Shown here piece after piece: positions 50,310-60,519 of a stretch of DNA of 64,000 bases. The translations under genes and the position numbers were made by a program. The DNA comes from Tritrichomonas musculus (lineage: Eukaryota; Parabasalia; Tritrichomonadida; Tritrichomonadidae). The notes beneath the pieces were generated by a model. The model was not told where the DNA came from, did no database searches, and worked only from the letters and a program-made list of their open reading frames with translations. Positions within the stretch are counted from its first letter, which is position 1, and each line of letters opens with the position of its first letter. Location of the stretch: assembly GCA_039105265.1 (NCBI GenBank), contig JAPFFF010000077.1, positions 186,001 through 250,000 of the forward strand, in the 5' to 3' direction.

Positions 50310-53300
50310 GCAGTTGTCGTTGCATCTGATGATTCAACTGCAGTTCTCGTTGCATCTGATGATTCAACTGCAGTTCTCGTTGCATCTGATGATTCAACTG
50401 CAGTTCTCGTTGCATCTGATGATTCAACTGCAGTTCTCGTTGCATCTGATGATTCAACTGCAGTTCTCGTTGAATCTGATGATTCAACTGCAGTTCTCGT
50501 TGCATCTGATGATTCAACTGCAGTTCTCGTTGCATCTGATGATTCAACTGCAGTTCTCGTTGCATCTGATGATTCAACTGCAGTTCTCGTTGAATCTGAT
50601 GATTCAACTGCAGTTCTCGTTGCATCTGATGATTCAACTGCAGTTCTCGTTGCATCTGATGATTCAACTGCAGTTCTCGTTGCATCTGATGATTCAACTG
50701 CAGTTCTCGTTGAATCTGATGATTCAACTGCAGTTGTCGTTGCATCTGATGATTCAACTGCAGTTCTTGTTGCATCTTAATATTAAACGGCAGTTCTCGT
50801 TGCATCTGATGATTCAACTGCAGTTCTCGTTGCATCTGATGATTCAACTGCAGTTCTCGTTGCATCTGATGATTCAACTGCAGTTCTCGTTGCATCTGAT
50901 GATTCAACTGCAGTTCTCGTTGCATCTGATGATTCAACTGCAGTTCTCGTTGCATCTGATGATTCAACTGCAGTTCTCGTTGCATCTGATGATTCAACTG
51001 CAGTTCTCGTTGCATCTGATGATTCAACTGCAGTTCTCGTTGAATCTGATGATTCAACTGCAGTTGTCGTTGCATCTGATGATTCAACTGCAGTTCTTGT
51101 TGCATCTTAATATTAAACGGCAGTTCTCGTTGCATTTGATGATTCAACTGCAATTCTCGTTGAATCTGATGATTCAACTGCAGTTCTCGTTGAATCTGAT
51201 GATTCAACTGCAGTTGTCGTTGCATCTGATGATTCAACTGCAGTTCTTGTTGCATCTTAATATTAAACGGCAGTTCTCGTTGCATTTGATGATTCAACTG
51301 CAGTTCTCGTTGAATCTGATGATTCAACTGCAGTTCTCGTTGAATCTGATGATTCAACTGCAGTTGTCGTTGCATCTGATGATTCAACTGCAGTTCTCGT
51401 TGAATCTGATGATTCAACTGCAGTTCTCGTTGCATCTGATGATTCAACTGCAGTTCTCGTTGCATCTGATGATTCAACTGCAGTTGTCGTTGCATCTGAT
51501 GATTCAACTGCAGTTCTTGTTTCATCTTATTATTAAACTGCAGTTCTCGTTGAATCTTATTATTAAACTGCAGTTCTCGTTGAATCTGATGATTCAACTG
51601 CAGTTCTCGTTGAATCTGATGATTCAACTGCAGTTCTCGTTGCATCTGATGATTCAACTGCAGTTCTCGTTGCATCTGATGATTCAACTGCAGTTGTCGT
51701 TGCATCTGATGATTCAACTGCAGTTCTCGTTGCATCTGATGATTCAACTGCAGTTCTCGTTGAATCTGATGATTCAACTGCAGTTCTCGTTGCATCTGAT
51801 GATTCAACTGCAGTTCTTGTTGCATCTTAATATTAAACGGCAGTTCTTGTTGCATCTGATGGTTCAACTGCAGTTCTCGTTGCATCTGATGATTCAACTG
51901 CAGTTCTCGTTGCATCTGATGATTCAACTGCAGTTCTCGTTGCATCTGATGATTCAACTGCAGTTCTCGTTGCATCTGATGATTCAACTGCAGTTCTCGT
52001 TGCATCTGATGATTCAACTGCAGTTCTCGTTGCATCTGATGATTCAACTGCAGTTCTCGTTGAATCTGATGATTCAACTGCAGTTCTCGTTGCATCTGAT
52101 GATTCAACTGCAGTTCTCGTTGCATCTGATGATTCAACTGCAGTTGTCGTTGCATCTGATGATTCAACTGCAGTTCTCGTTGAATCTGATGATTCAACTG
52201 CAGTTCTCGTTGCATCTGATGATTCAACTGCAGTTCTCGTTGCATCTGATGATTCAACTGCAGTTGTCGTTGCATCTGATGATTCAACTGCAGTTCTCGT
52301 TGAATCTGATGGTTCAACTGCAGTTCTCGTTGAATCTGATGATTCAACTGCAGTTCTTATTTCATCTGATGATTCAACTGCAGTTCTCGTTGCATCTGAT
52401 GATTCAACTGCAGTTCTCGTTGAATCTGATGATTCAACTGCAGTTCTCGTTGCATCTGATGATTCAACTGCAGTTCTCGTTGCATCTGATGATTCAACTG
52501 CAGTTGTCGTTGCATCTGATGATTCAACTGCAGTTCTTGTTTCATCTTATTATTAAACTTCAGTTCTCGTTGAATCTGATGATTCAACTGCAGTTCTCGT
52601 TGCATCTGATGATTCAACTGCAGTTCTCGTTGCATCTGATGATTCAACTGCAGTTCTCGTTGAATCTGATGATTCAACTGCAGTTGTCGTTGCATCTGAT
52701 GATTCAACTGCAGTTCTTGTTGCATCTTAATATTAAACGGCAGTTCTCGTTGCATTTGATGATTCAACTGCAGTTCTCGTTGAATCTGATGATTCAACTG
52801 CAGTTCTCGTTGAATCTGATGATTCAACTGCAGTTGTCGTTGCATCTGATGATTCAACTGCAGTTCTCGTTGAATCTGATGATTCAACTGCAGTTCTCGT
52901 TGCATCTGATGATTCAACTGCAGTTCTCGTTGCATCTGATGATTCAACTGCAGTTGTCGTTGCATCTGATGATTCAACTGCAGTTCTTGTTTCATCTTAT
53001 TATTAAACTGCAGTTCTCGTTGAATCTTATTATTAAACTGCAGTTCTCGTTGAATCTGATGATTCAACTGCAGTTCTCGTTGAATCTGATGATTCAACTG
53101 CAGTTCTCGTTGCATCTGATGATTCAACTGCAGTTCTCGTTGCATCTGATGATTCAACTGCAGTTGTCGTTGCATCTGATGATTCAACTGCAGTTCTCGT
53201 TGCATCTGATGATTCAACTGCAGTTCTCGTTGAATCTGATGATTCAACTGCAGTTCTCGTTGCATCTGATGATTCAACTGCAGTTCTTGTTGCATCTTAA

Positions 53301-53819
53301 TATTAAACGGCAGTTCTTGTTGCATCTGATGGTTCAACTGCAGTTCTCGTTGCATCTGATGATTCAACTGCAGTTCTCGTTGCATCTGATGATTCAACTG
53401 CAGTTCTCGTTGCATCTGATGATTCAACTGCAGTTCTCGTTGCATCTGATGATTCAACTGCAGTTCTCGTTGCATCTGATGATTCAACTGCAGTTCTCGT
53501 TGCATCTGATGATTCAACTGCAGTTCTCGTTGAATCTGATGATTCAACTGCAGTTCTCGTTGCATCTGATGATTCAACTGCAGTTCTCGTTGCATCTGAT
53601 GATTCAACTGCAGTTGTCGTTGCATCTGATGATTCAACTGCAGTTCTCGTTGAATCTGATGATTCAACTGCAGTTCTCGTTGCATCTGATGATTCAACTG
53701 CAGTTCTCGTTGCATCTGATGATTCAACTGCAGTTGTCGTTGCATCTGATGATTCAACTGCAGTTCTCGTTGAATCTGATGGTTCAACTGCAGTTCTCGT
53801 TGAATCTGATGATTCAACT
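47460..53819 (+). repeat. Zone 3 HOR 7 (6,360 bp)
   Basis: S block to 48,479, a 129-monomer module (48,480-52,349), and a 49-monomer S/B chimera (52,350-53,819) like that at 22,080. The 129-monomer module holds two B modules in tandem: 48,630-50,309 recurs at 50,490-52,169, with no K monomer between them. Confidence 0.87.
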
Positions 53820-56800
53820 GCAGTTCTTATTTCATCTGATGATTCAACTGCAGTTCTCGTTGCATCTGATGATTCAACTGCAGTTCTCGTTGAATCTGAT
53901 GATTCAACTGCAGTTCTCGTTGCATCTGATGATTCAACTGCAGTTCTCGTTGCATCTGATGATTCAACTGCAGTTGTCGTTGCATCTGATGATTCAACTG
54001 CAGTTCTTGTTTCATCTTATTATTAAACTTCAGTTCTCGTTGAATCTGATGATTCAACTGCAGTTCTCGTTGCATCTGATGATTCAACTGCAGTTCTCGT
54101 TGCATCTGATGATTCAACTGCAGTTCTCGTTGCATCTGATGATTCAACTGCAGTTCTCGTTGAATCTGATGATTCAACTGCAGTTGTCGTTGCATCTGAT
54201 GATTCAACTGCAGTTCTCGTTGAATCTGATGATTCAACTGCAGTTCTTGTTTCATCTTATTATTAAACTGCAGTTCTCGTTGAATCTTATGATTAAACTG
54301 CAGTTCTTTTTGAATCTTATTATTAAACTACAGTTCTCGTTGCATCTGATGATTCAACTGCAGTTCTCGTTGCATCTGATGATTCAACTGCAGTTCTCGT
54401 TGCATCTGATGATTCAACTGCAGTTCTCGTTGCATCTGATGATTCAACTGCAGTTCTCGTTGCATCTGATGATTCAACTGCAGTTCTCGTTGCATCTGAT
54501 GATTCAACTGCAGTTCTCGTTGCATCTGATGATTCAACTGCAGTTCTCGTTGAATCTGATGATTCAACTGCAGTTCTCGTTGCATCTGATGATTCAACTG
54601 CAGTTCTCGTTGCATCTGATGATTCAACTGCAGTTGTCGTTGCATCTGATGATTCAACTGCAGTTCTCGTTGAATCTGATGATTCAACTGCAGTTCTCGT
54701 TGCATCTGATGATTCAACTGCAGTTCTCGTTGCATCTGATGATTCAACTGCAGTTGTCGTTGCATCTGATGATTCAACTGCAGTTCTCGTTGAATCTGAT
54801 GGTTCAACTGCAGTTCTCGTTGAATCTGATGATTCAACTGCAGTTCTTATTTCATCTGATGATTCAACTGCAGTTCTCGTTGCATCTGATGATTCAACTG
54901 CAGTTCTCGTTGAATCTGATGATTCAACTGCAGTTCTCGTTGCATCTGATGATTCAACTGCAGTTCTCGTTGCATCTGATGATTCAACTGCAGTTCTCGT
55001 TGCATCTGATGATTCAACTGCAGTTCTCGTTGCATCTGATGATTCAACTGCAGTTCTCGTTGCATCTGATGATTCAACTGCAGTTCTCGTTGAATCTGAT
55101 GATTCAACTGCAGTTCTCGTTGCATCTGATGATTCAACTGCAGTTCTCGTTGCATCTGATGATTCAACTGCAGTTCTCGTTGCATCTGATGATTCAACTG
55201 CAGTTCTCGTTGAATCTGATGATTCAACTGCAGTTGTCGTTGCATCTGATGATTCAACTGCAGTTCTTGTTGCATCTTAATATTAAACGGCAGTTCTCGT
55301 TGCATCTGATGATTCAACTGCAGTTCTCGTTGCATCTGATGATTCAACTGCAGTTCTCGTTGCATCTGATGATTCAACTGCAGTTCTCGTTGCATCTGAT
55401 GATTCAACTGCAGTTCTCGTTGAATCTGATGATTCAACTGCAGTTCTCGTTGCATCTGATGATTCAACTGCAGTTCTCGTTGCATCTGATGATTCAACTG
55501 CAGTTCTCGTTGCATCTGATGATTCAACTGCAGTTCTCGTTGAATCTGATGATTCAACTGCAGTTGTCGTTGCATCTGATGATTCAACTGCAGTTCTTGT
55601 TGCATCTTAATATTAAACGGCAGTTCTCGTTGCATTTGATGATTCAACTGCAATTCTCGTTGAATCTGATGATTCAACTGCAGTTCTCGTTGAATCTGAT
55701 GATTCAACTGCAGTTGTCGTTGCATCTGATGATTCAACTGCAGTTCTTGTTGCATCTTAATATTAAACGGCAGTTCTCGTTGCATTTGATGATTCAACTG
55801 CAGTTCTCGTTGAATCTGATGATTCAACTGCAGTTCTCGTTGAATCTGATGATTCAACTGCAGTTGTCGTTGCATCTGATGATTCAACTGCAGTTCTCGT
55901 TGAATCTGATGATTCAACTGCAGTTCTCGTTGCATCTGATGATTCAACTGCAGTTCTCGTTGCATCTGATGATTCAACTGCAGTTGTCGTTGCATCTGAT
56001 GATTCAACTGCAGTTCTTGTTTCATCTTATTATTAAACTGCAGTTCTCGTTGAATCTTATTATTAAACTGCAGTTCTCGTTGAATCTGATGATTCAACTG
56101 CAGTTCTCGTTGAATCTGATGATTCAACTGCAGTTCTCGTTGCATCTGATGATTCAACTGCAGTTCTCGTTGCATCTGATGATTCAACTGCAGTTGTCGT
56201 TGCATCTGATGATTCAACTGCAGTTCTCGTTGCATCTGATGATTCAACTGCAGTTCTCGTTGAATCTGATGATTCAACTGCAGTTCTCGTTGCATCTGAT
56301 GATTCAACTGCAGTTCTTGTTGCATCTTAATATTAAACGGCAGTTCTTGTTGCATCTGATGGTTCAACTGCAGTTCTCGTTGCATCTGATGATTCAACTG
56401 CAGTTCTCGTTGCATCTGATGATTCAACTGCAGTTCTCGTTGCATCTGATGATTCAACTGCAGTTCTCGTTGCATCTGATGATTCAACTGCAGTTCTCGT
56501 TGCATCTGATGATTCAACTGCAGTTCTCGTTGCATCTGATGATTCAACTGCAGTTCTCGTTGAATCTGATGATTCAACTGCAGTTCTCGTTGCATCTGAT
56601 GATTCAACTGCAGTTCTCGTTGCATCTGATGATTCAACTGCAGTTGTCGTTGCATCTGATGATTCAACTGCAGTTCTCGTTGAATCTGATGATTCAACTG
56701 CAGTTCTCGTTGCATCTGATGATTCAACTGCAGTTCTCGTTGCATCTGATGATTCAACTGCAGTTGTCGTTGCATCTGATGATTCAACTGCAGTTCTCGT

Positions 56801-56849
56801 TGAATCTGATGGTTCAACTGCAGTTCTCGTTGAATCTGATGATTCAACT
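53820..56849 (+). repeat. Zone 3 HOR 8 (3,030 bp)
   Basis: S block to 54,839 and a 67-monomer B module (54,840-56,849). The fourth monomer after K is plain C14 (54,930), where most other copies have C7G. The CAATTCTCG monomer is at 55,650, the usual 1,830 bp from the start of S. Confidence 0.87.
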
Positions 56850-57539
56850 GCAGTTCTTATTTCATCTGATGATTCAACTGCAGTTCTCGTTGCATCTGAT
56901 GATTCAACTGCAGTTCTCGTTGAATCTGATGATTCAACTGCAGTTCTCGTTGCATCTGATGATTCAACTGCAGTTCTCGTTGCATCTGATGATTCAACTG
57001 CAGTTGTCGTTGCATCTGATGATTCAACTGCAGTTCTTGTTTCATCTTATTATTAAACTTCAGTTCTCGTTGAATCTGATGATTCAACTGCAGTTCTCGT
57101 TGCATCTGATGATTCAACTGCAGTTCTCGTTGCATCTGATGATTCAACTGCAGTTCTCGTTGCATCTGATGATTCAACTGCAGTTCTCGTTGAATCTGAT
57201 GATTCAACTGCAGTTGTCGTTGCATCTGATGATTCAACTGCAGTTCTCGTTGAATCTGATGATTCAACTGCAGTTCTTGTTTCATCTTATTATTAAACTG
57301 CAGTTCTCGTTGAATCTTATGATTAAACTGCAGTTCTTTTTGAATCTTATTATTAAACTACAGTTCTCGTTGCATCTGATGATTCAACTGCAGTTCTCGT
57401 TGCATCTGATGATTCAACTGCAGTTCTCGTTGCATCTGATGATTCAACTGCAGTTCTCGTTGCATCTGATGATTCAACTGCAGTTCTCGTTGAATCTGAT
57501 GATTCAACTGCAGTTGTCGTTGCATCTGATGATTCAACT
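56850..57539 (+). repeat. Zone 3 HOR 9, truncated S block
   Basis: K at 56,850, the monomer ending AACTT at 57,030, TTATGATTAAA at 57,300, CTTTTTG ending AACTA at 57,330, then four C14, one A14 and a C7G monomer. The long C14 run of S is cut short. A GTAG-start monomer at 57,540, absent from the rest of zone 3, marks the change. Confidence 0.85.
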
Positions 57540-57659
57540 GTAGTTCTCGTTGAATCTGATGATTCAACTGCAGTTCTCGTTGAATCTGATGATTCAACTG
57601 CAGTTCTCGTTGCATCTGATGATTCAACTGCAGTTGTCGTTGAATCTGATGATTCAACT
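57540..57659 (+). repeat. Four zone-2-like monomers at the zone 3/zone 4 border
   Basis: GTAG-A14, A14, C14, and A14 with C7G. GTAG starts and A14 + C7G units belong to zones 1, 2 and 5 and the early B modules, not to the zone 3 HORs, so this sliver resembles the zone 2 family. Confidence 0.7.
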
Positions 57660-60489
57660 GCAGTTGTAGTTTAATCTGATGGTTCAAATTGCAGTTGTAG
57701 TTTAATCTGATGGTTCAATTGCAGTTGCAGCTGAATCTGATGGTTCAATTGCAGTTGTAGTTTAATCTGATGGTTCAATTGCAGTTGTAGTTTAATCTAA
57801 TGGTTCAATTGAAGTTGTAGCTGAATCTGATGGTTCAATTGCAGTTGTAGTTTAATCTAATGGTTCAATTTCAGTTGTAGCTTAATCTAATGGTTCAAAT
57901 TGCAGTTGCAGCTGAATCTAATGGTTCAATTGAAGTTGTAGTTTAATCTGATGGTTCAAATTGCAGTTGTAGTTTAATCTAATGGTTCAAATTGCAGTTG
58001 CAGCTGAATCTGATGGTTCAATTGCAGTTGTAGTTTAATCTGATGGTTCAATTGCAGTTGTAGTTTAATCTGATGGTTCAATTGCAGTTGTAGTTTAATC
58101 TGATGGTTCAATTGCAGTTGTAGTTTAATCTAATGGTTCAATTTCAGTTGTAGCTTAATCTAATGGTTCAAATTGCAGTTGCAGCTGAATCTAATGGTTC
58201 AATTGAAGTTGTAGTTTAATCTGATGGTTCAATTGCAGTTGCAGCTGAATCTGATGGTTCAAATTGCAGTTGTAGCTGAATCTAATGGTTCAACTGCAGT
58301 TGTAGTTTAATCTGATGGTTCAATTGCAGTTGTAGTTTAATCTGATGGTTCAATTGCAGTTGTAGTTTAATCTAATGGTTCAAATTGCAGTTGTAGCTGA
58401 ATCTAATGGTTCAACTGCAGTTGTAGTTTAATCTGATGGTTCAATTGCAGTTGTAGTTTAATCTAATGGTTCAAATTGCAGTTGTAGCTGAATCTGATGG
58501 TTCAAATTGCAGTTGTAGTTTAATCTGATGGTTCAATTGCAGTTGTAGTTTAATCTGATGGTTCAAATTGCAGTTGTAGCTGAATCTGATGGTTCAAATT
58601 GCAGTTGTAGTTTAATCTGATGGTTCAATTGCAGTTGCAGCTGAATCTGATGGTTCAAATTGCAGTTTTAGCTGAATCTAATGGTTCAACTGCAGTTGTA
58701 GTTTAATCTGATGATTCAACTGCAGTTGTAGTTTAATCTGATGGTTCAAATTGCAGTTGTAGTTTAATCTAATGGTTCAACTGCAGTTGTAGTTTAATCT
58801 GATGATTCAAATTGCAGTTGTAGTTTAATCTGATGGTTCAAATTGCAGTTGCAGCTGAATCTGATGGTTCAAATTGCAGTTGTAGTTTAATCTGATGGTT
58901 CAATTGCAGTTGTAGTTTAATCTGATGGTTCAATTGCAGTTGTAGTTTAATCTGATGGTTCAAATTGCAGTTGTAGCTTAATCTGATGGTTCAAATTGCA
59001 GTTGTAGTTTAATCTGATGGTTCAATTGCAGTTGTAGTTTAATCTGATGGTTCAATTGCAGTTGTAGTTTAATCTGATAGTTCAATTGCAGTTGTAGTTT
59101 AATCTGATGGTTCAATTGCAGTTGTAGTTTAATCTAATGGTTCAATTTCAGTTGTAGCTTAATCTAATGGTTCAAATTGCAGTTGCAGCTGAATCTAATG
59201 GTTCAATTGAAGTTGTAGTTTAATCTGATGGTTCAAATTGCAGTTGCAGCTGAATCTAATGGTTCAATTGCAGTTGTAGTTTAATCTGATGGTTCAATTG
59301 CAGTTGTAGTTTAATCTAATGGTTCAATTTCAGTTGTAGCTTAATCTAATGGTTCAAATTGCAGTTGCAGCTGAATCTAATGGTTCAATTGAAGTTGTAG
59401 TTTAATCTGATGGTTCAATTGCAGTTGCAGCTGAATCTGATGGTTCAATTGCAGTTGTAGTTTAATCTAATGGTTCAATTTCAGTTGTAGCTTAATCTAA
59501 TGGTTCAAATTGCAGTTGCAGCTGAATCTAATGGTTCAATTGAAGTTGTAGTTTAATCTGATGGTTCAATTGCAGTTGCAGCTGAATCTGATGGTTCAAA
59601 TTGCAGTTGTAGCTGAATCTAATGGTTCAACTGCAGTTGTAGTTTAATCTGATGATTCAACTGCAGTTGTAGTTTAATCTGATGGTTCAATTGCAGTTGT
59701 AGTTTAATCTGATGGTTCAAATTGCAGTTGTAGCTTAATCTGATGGTTCAAATTGCAGTTGTAGTTTAATCTGATGGTTCAATTGCAGTTGTAGTTTAAT
59801 CTGATGGTTCAACTGCAGTTGTAGTTTAATCTGATGGTTCAAATTGCAGTTGTAGTTTAATCTGATGATTCAACTGCAGTTGTAGTTTAATCTGATGGTT
59901 CAAATTGCAGTTGTAGCTGAATCTGATGGTTCAAATTGCAGTTGTAGTTTAATCTGATGGTTCAATTGCAGTTGCAGCTGAATCTGATGGTTCAAATTGC
60001 AGTTGCAGCTGAATCTGATGGTTCAAATTGCAGTTGTAGCTGAATCTAATGGTTCAACTGCAGTTGTAGTTTAATCTGATGATTCAACTGCAGTTGTAGT
60101 TTAATCTGATGATTCAAATTGCAGTTGTAGTTTAATCTGATGATTCAAATTGCAGTTGCAGCTGAATCTGATGGTTCAAATTGCAGTTACAGCTGAATCT
60201 AATGGTTCAAATTGCAGTTGTAGCTGAATCTGATGGTTCAAATTGCAGTTGTAGTTTAATCTGATGGTTCAATTGCAGTTGTAGTTTAATCTGATGGTTC
60301 AAATTGCAGTTGTAGTTTAATCTGATGATTCAAATTGCAGTTGTAGTTTAATCTGATGGTTCAATTGCAGTTGTAGTTTAATCTGATGGTTCAAATTGCA
60401 GTTGTAGTTTAATCTGATGGTTCAATTGCAGTTGTAGTTTAATCTAATGGTTCAAATTGCAGTTGTAGTTTAATCTGATGGTTCAAATT
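57660..60489 (+). repeat. Zone 4: diverged, CpG-free satellite block of 30/31-bp monomers
   Basis: 93 monomers, 53 of 30 bp and 40 of 31 bp (53 x 30 + 40 x 31 = 2,830, the block length). The main form starts GCAGTTGTAGTTTAATC and ends GGTTCAATT or, with one extra A, GGTTCAAATT. A second form has GTTGCAGCTGAATC. Against the A14 main monomer the 30-bp form differs at positions 7, 9, 13, 23 and 29. I saw no CG dinucleotide, whereas the main family has about one per monomer. Orientation is the same as the flanks. Related to the main family, it is probably an older or separately evolved subfamily. No gene: in the common form all three + frames contain stops. Confidence 0.95.
57841..57961 (+). repeat. 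121-bp four-monomer HOR inside zone 4 (first copy)
   Basis: Order: TAGTTTAATCTAA monomer; TCAG-start monomer with TAGCTTAATC (31 bp); GCAGCTGAATCTAA monomer; GAAG-start monomer. The TCAG starts that mark it lie at 57,871, 58,144, 59,148, 59,330 and 59,491, giving five dispersed copies within the block. Confidence 0.8.
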
Positions 60490-60519
60490 GCAGTTGTAGT
60501 TTACTCTGATGATTCAACT
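60490..60519 (+). repeat. Hybrid monomer at the right edge of zone 4
   Basis: The left part (GCAGTTGTAGTTTA) is of the diverged type and the right part (TCTGATGATTCAACT) is of the main type. It also carries a private change, TTACTC for TTAATC. From here on every monomer is of the main family. Confidence 0.9.

Larger units (their letters stand above)
1..57659 (+). repeat. Main 30-bp satellite array, 1,922 monomers
   Basis: Head-to-tail 30-bp monomers, all in one orientation. The unit starts GCAGTTCTCG, has A or C at position 14, and ends GATTCAACT. Phase is kept from base 1 to 9,000 (300 monomers), shifts by one base at a single 29-bp monomer (9,001-9,029), then holds for 1,621 more monomers. 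Recurrent variants are GTAG start, C7G (GTTGTCG), C9T (CTTG), A23G (GGTTC), a TTATTATTAAA ending, R monomers with TTAATATTAA, and K monomers with CTTATTTC. Variants cluster by zone and mark higher-order repeats. No unique sequence interrupts the array. The family is not one I recognise; a eukaryotic heterochromatic satellite is the inference. Confidence 0.98.

Noticed and set aside
14881-57543. Giant protein of about 14,200 residues on the + strand made of decapeptides such as HLMIQLQFSL
   Set aside because: It is only the satellite read in a frame without stops; unit length is a multiple of three. It begins and ends at TAG triplets of GTAG monomers, has no unique N- or C-terminal part, and its frame-preserving pattern also holds in three other frames.
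1-57659. AVLVESDDST (+) and VESSDSTRTA (-) repeat peptides, which look like surface-protein repeats
   Set aside because: Open only between ttatta and R monomers, without ATG starts or unique flanks; no sign of a gene.
57660-60489. Inserted transposable element in zone 4
   Set aside because: The block is a tandem array of a related monomer in the same orientation, without terminal repeats, target duplications or any non-satellite sequence.
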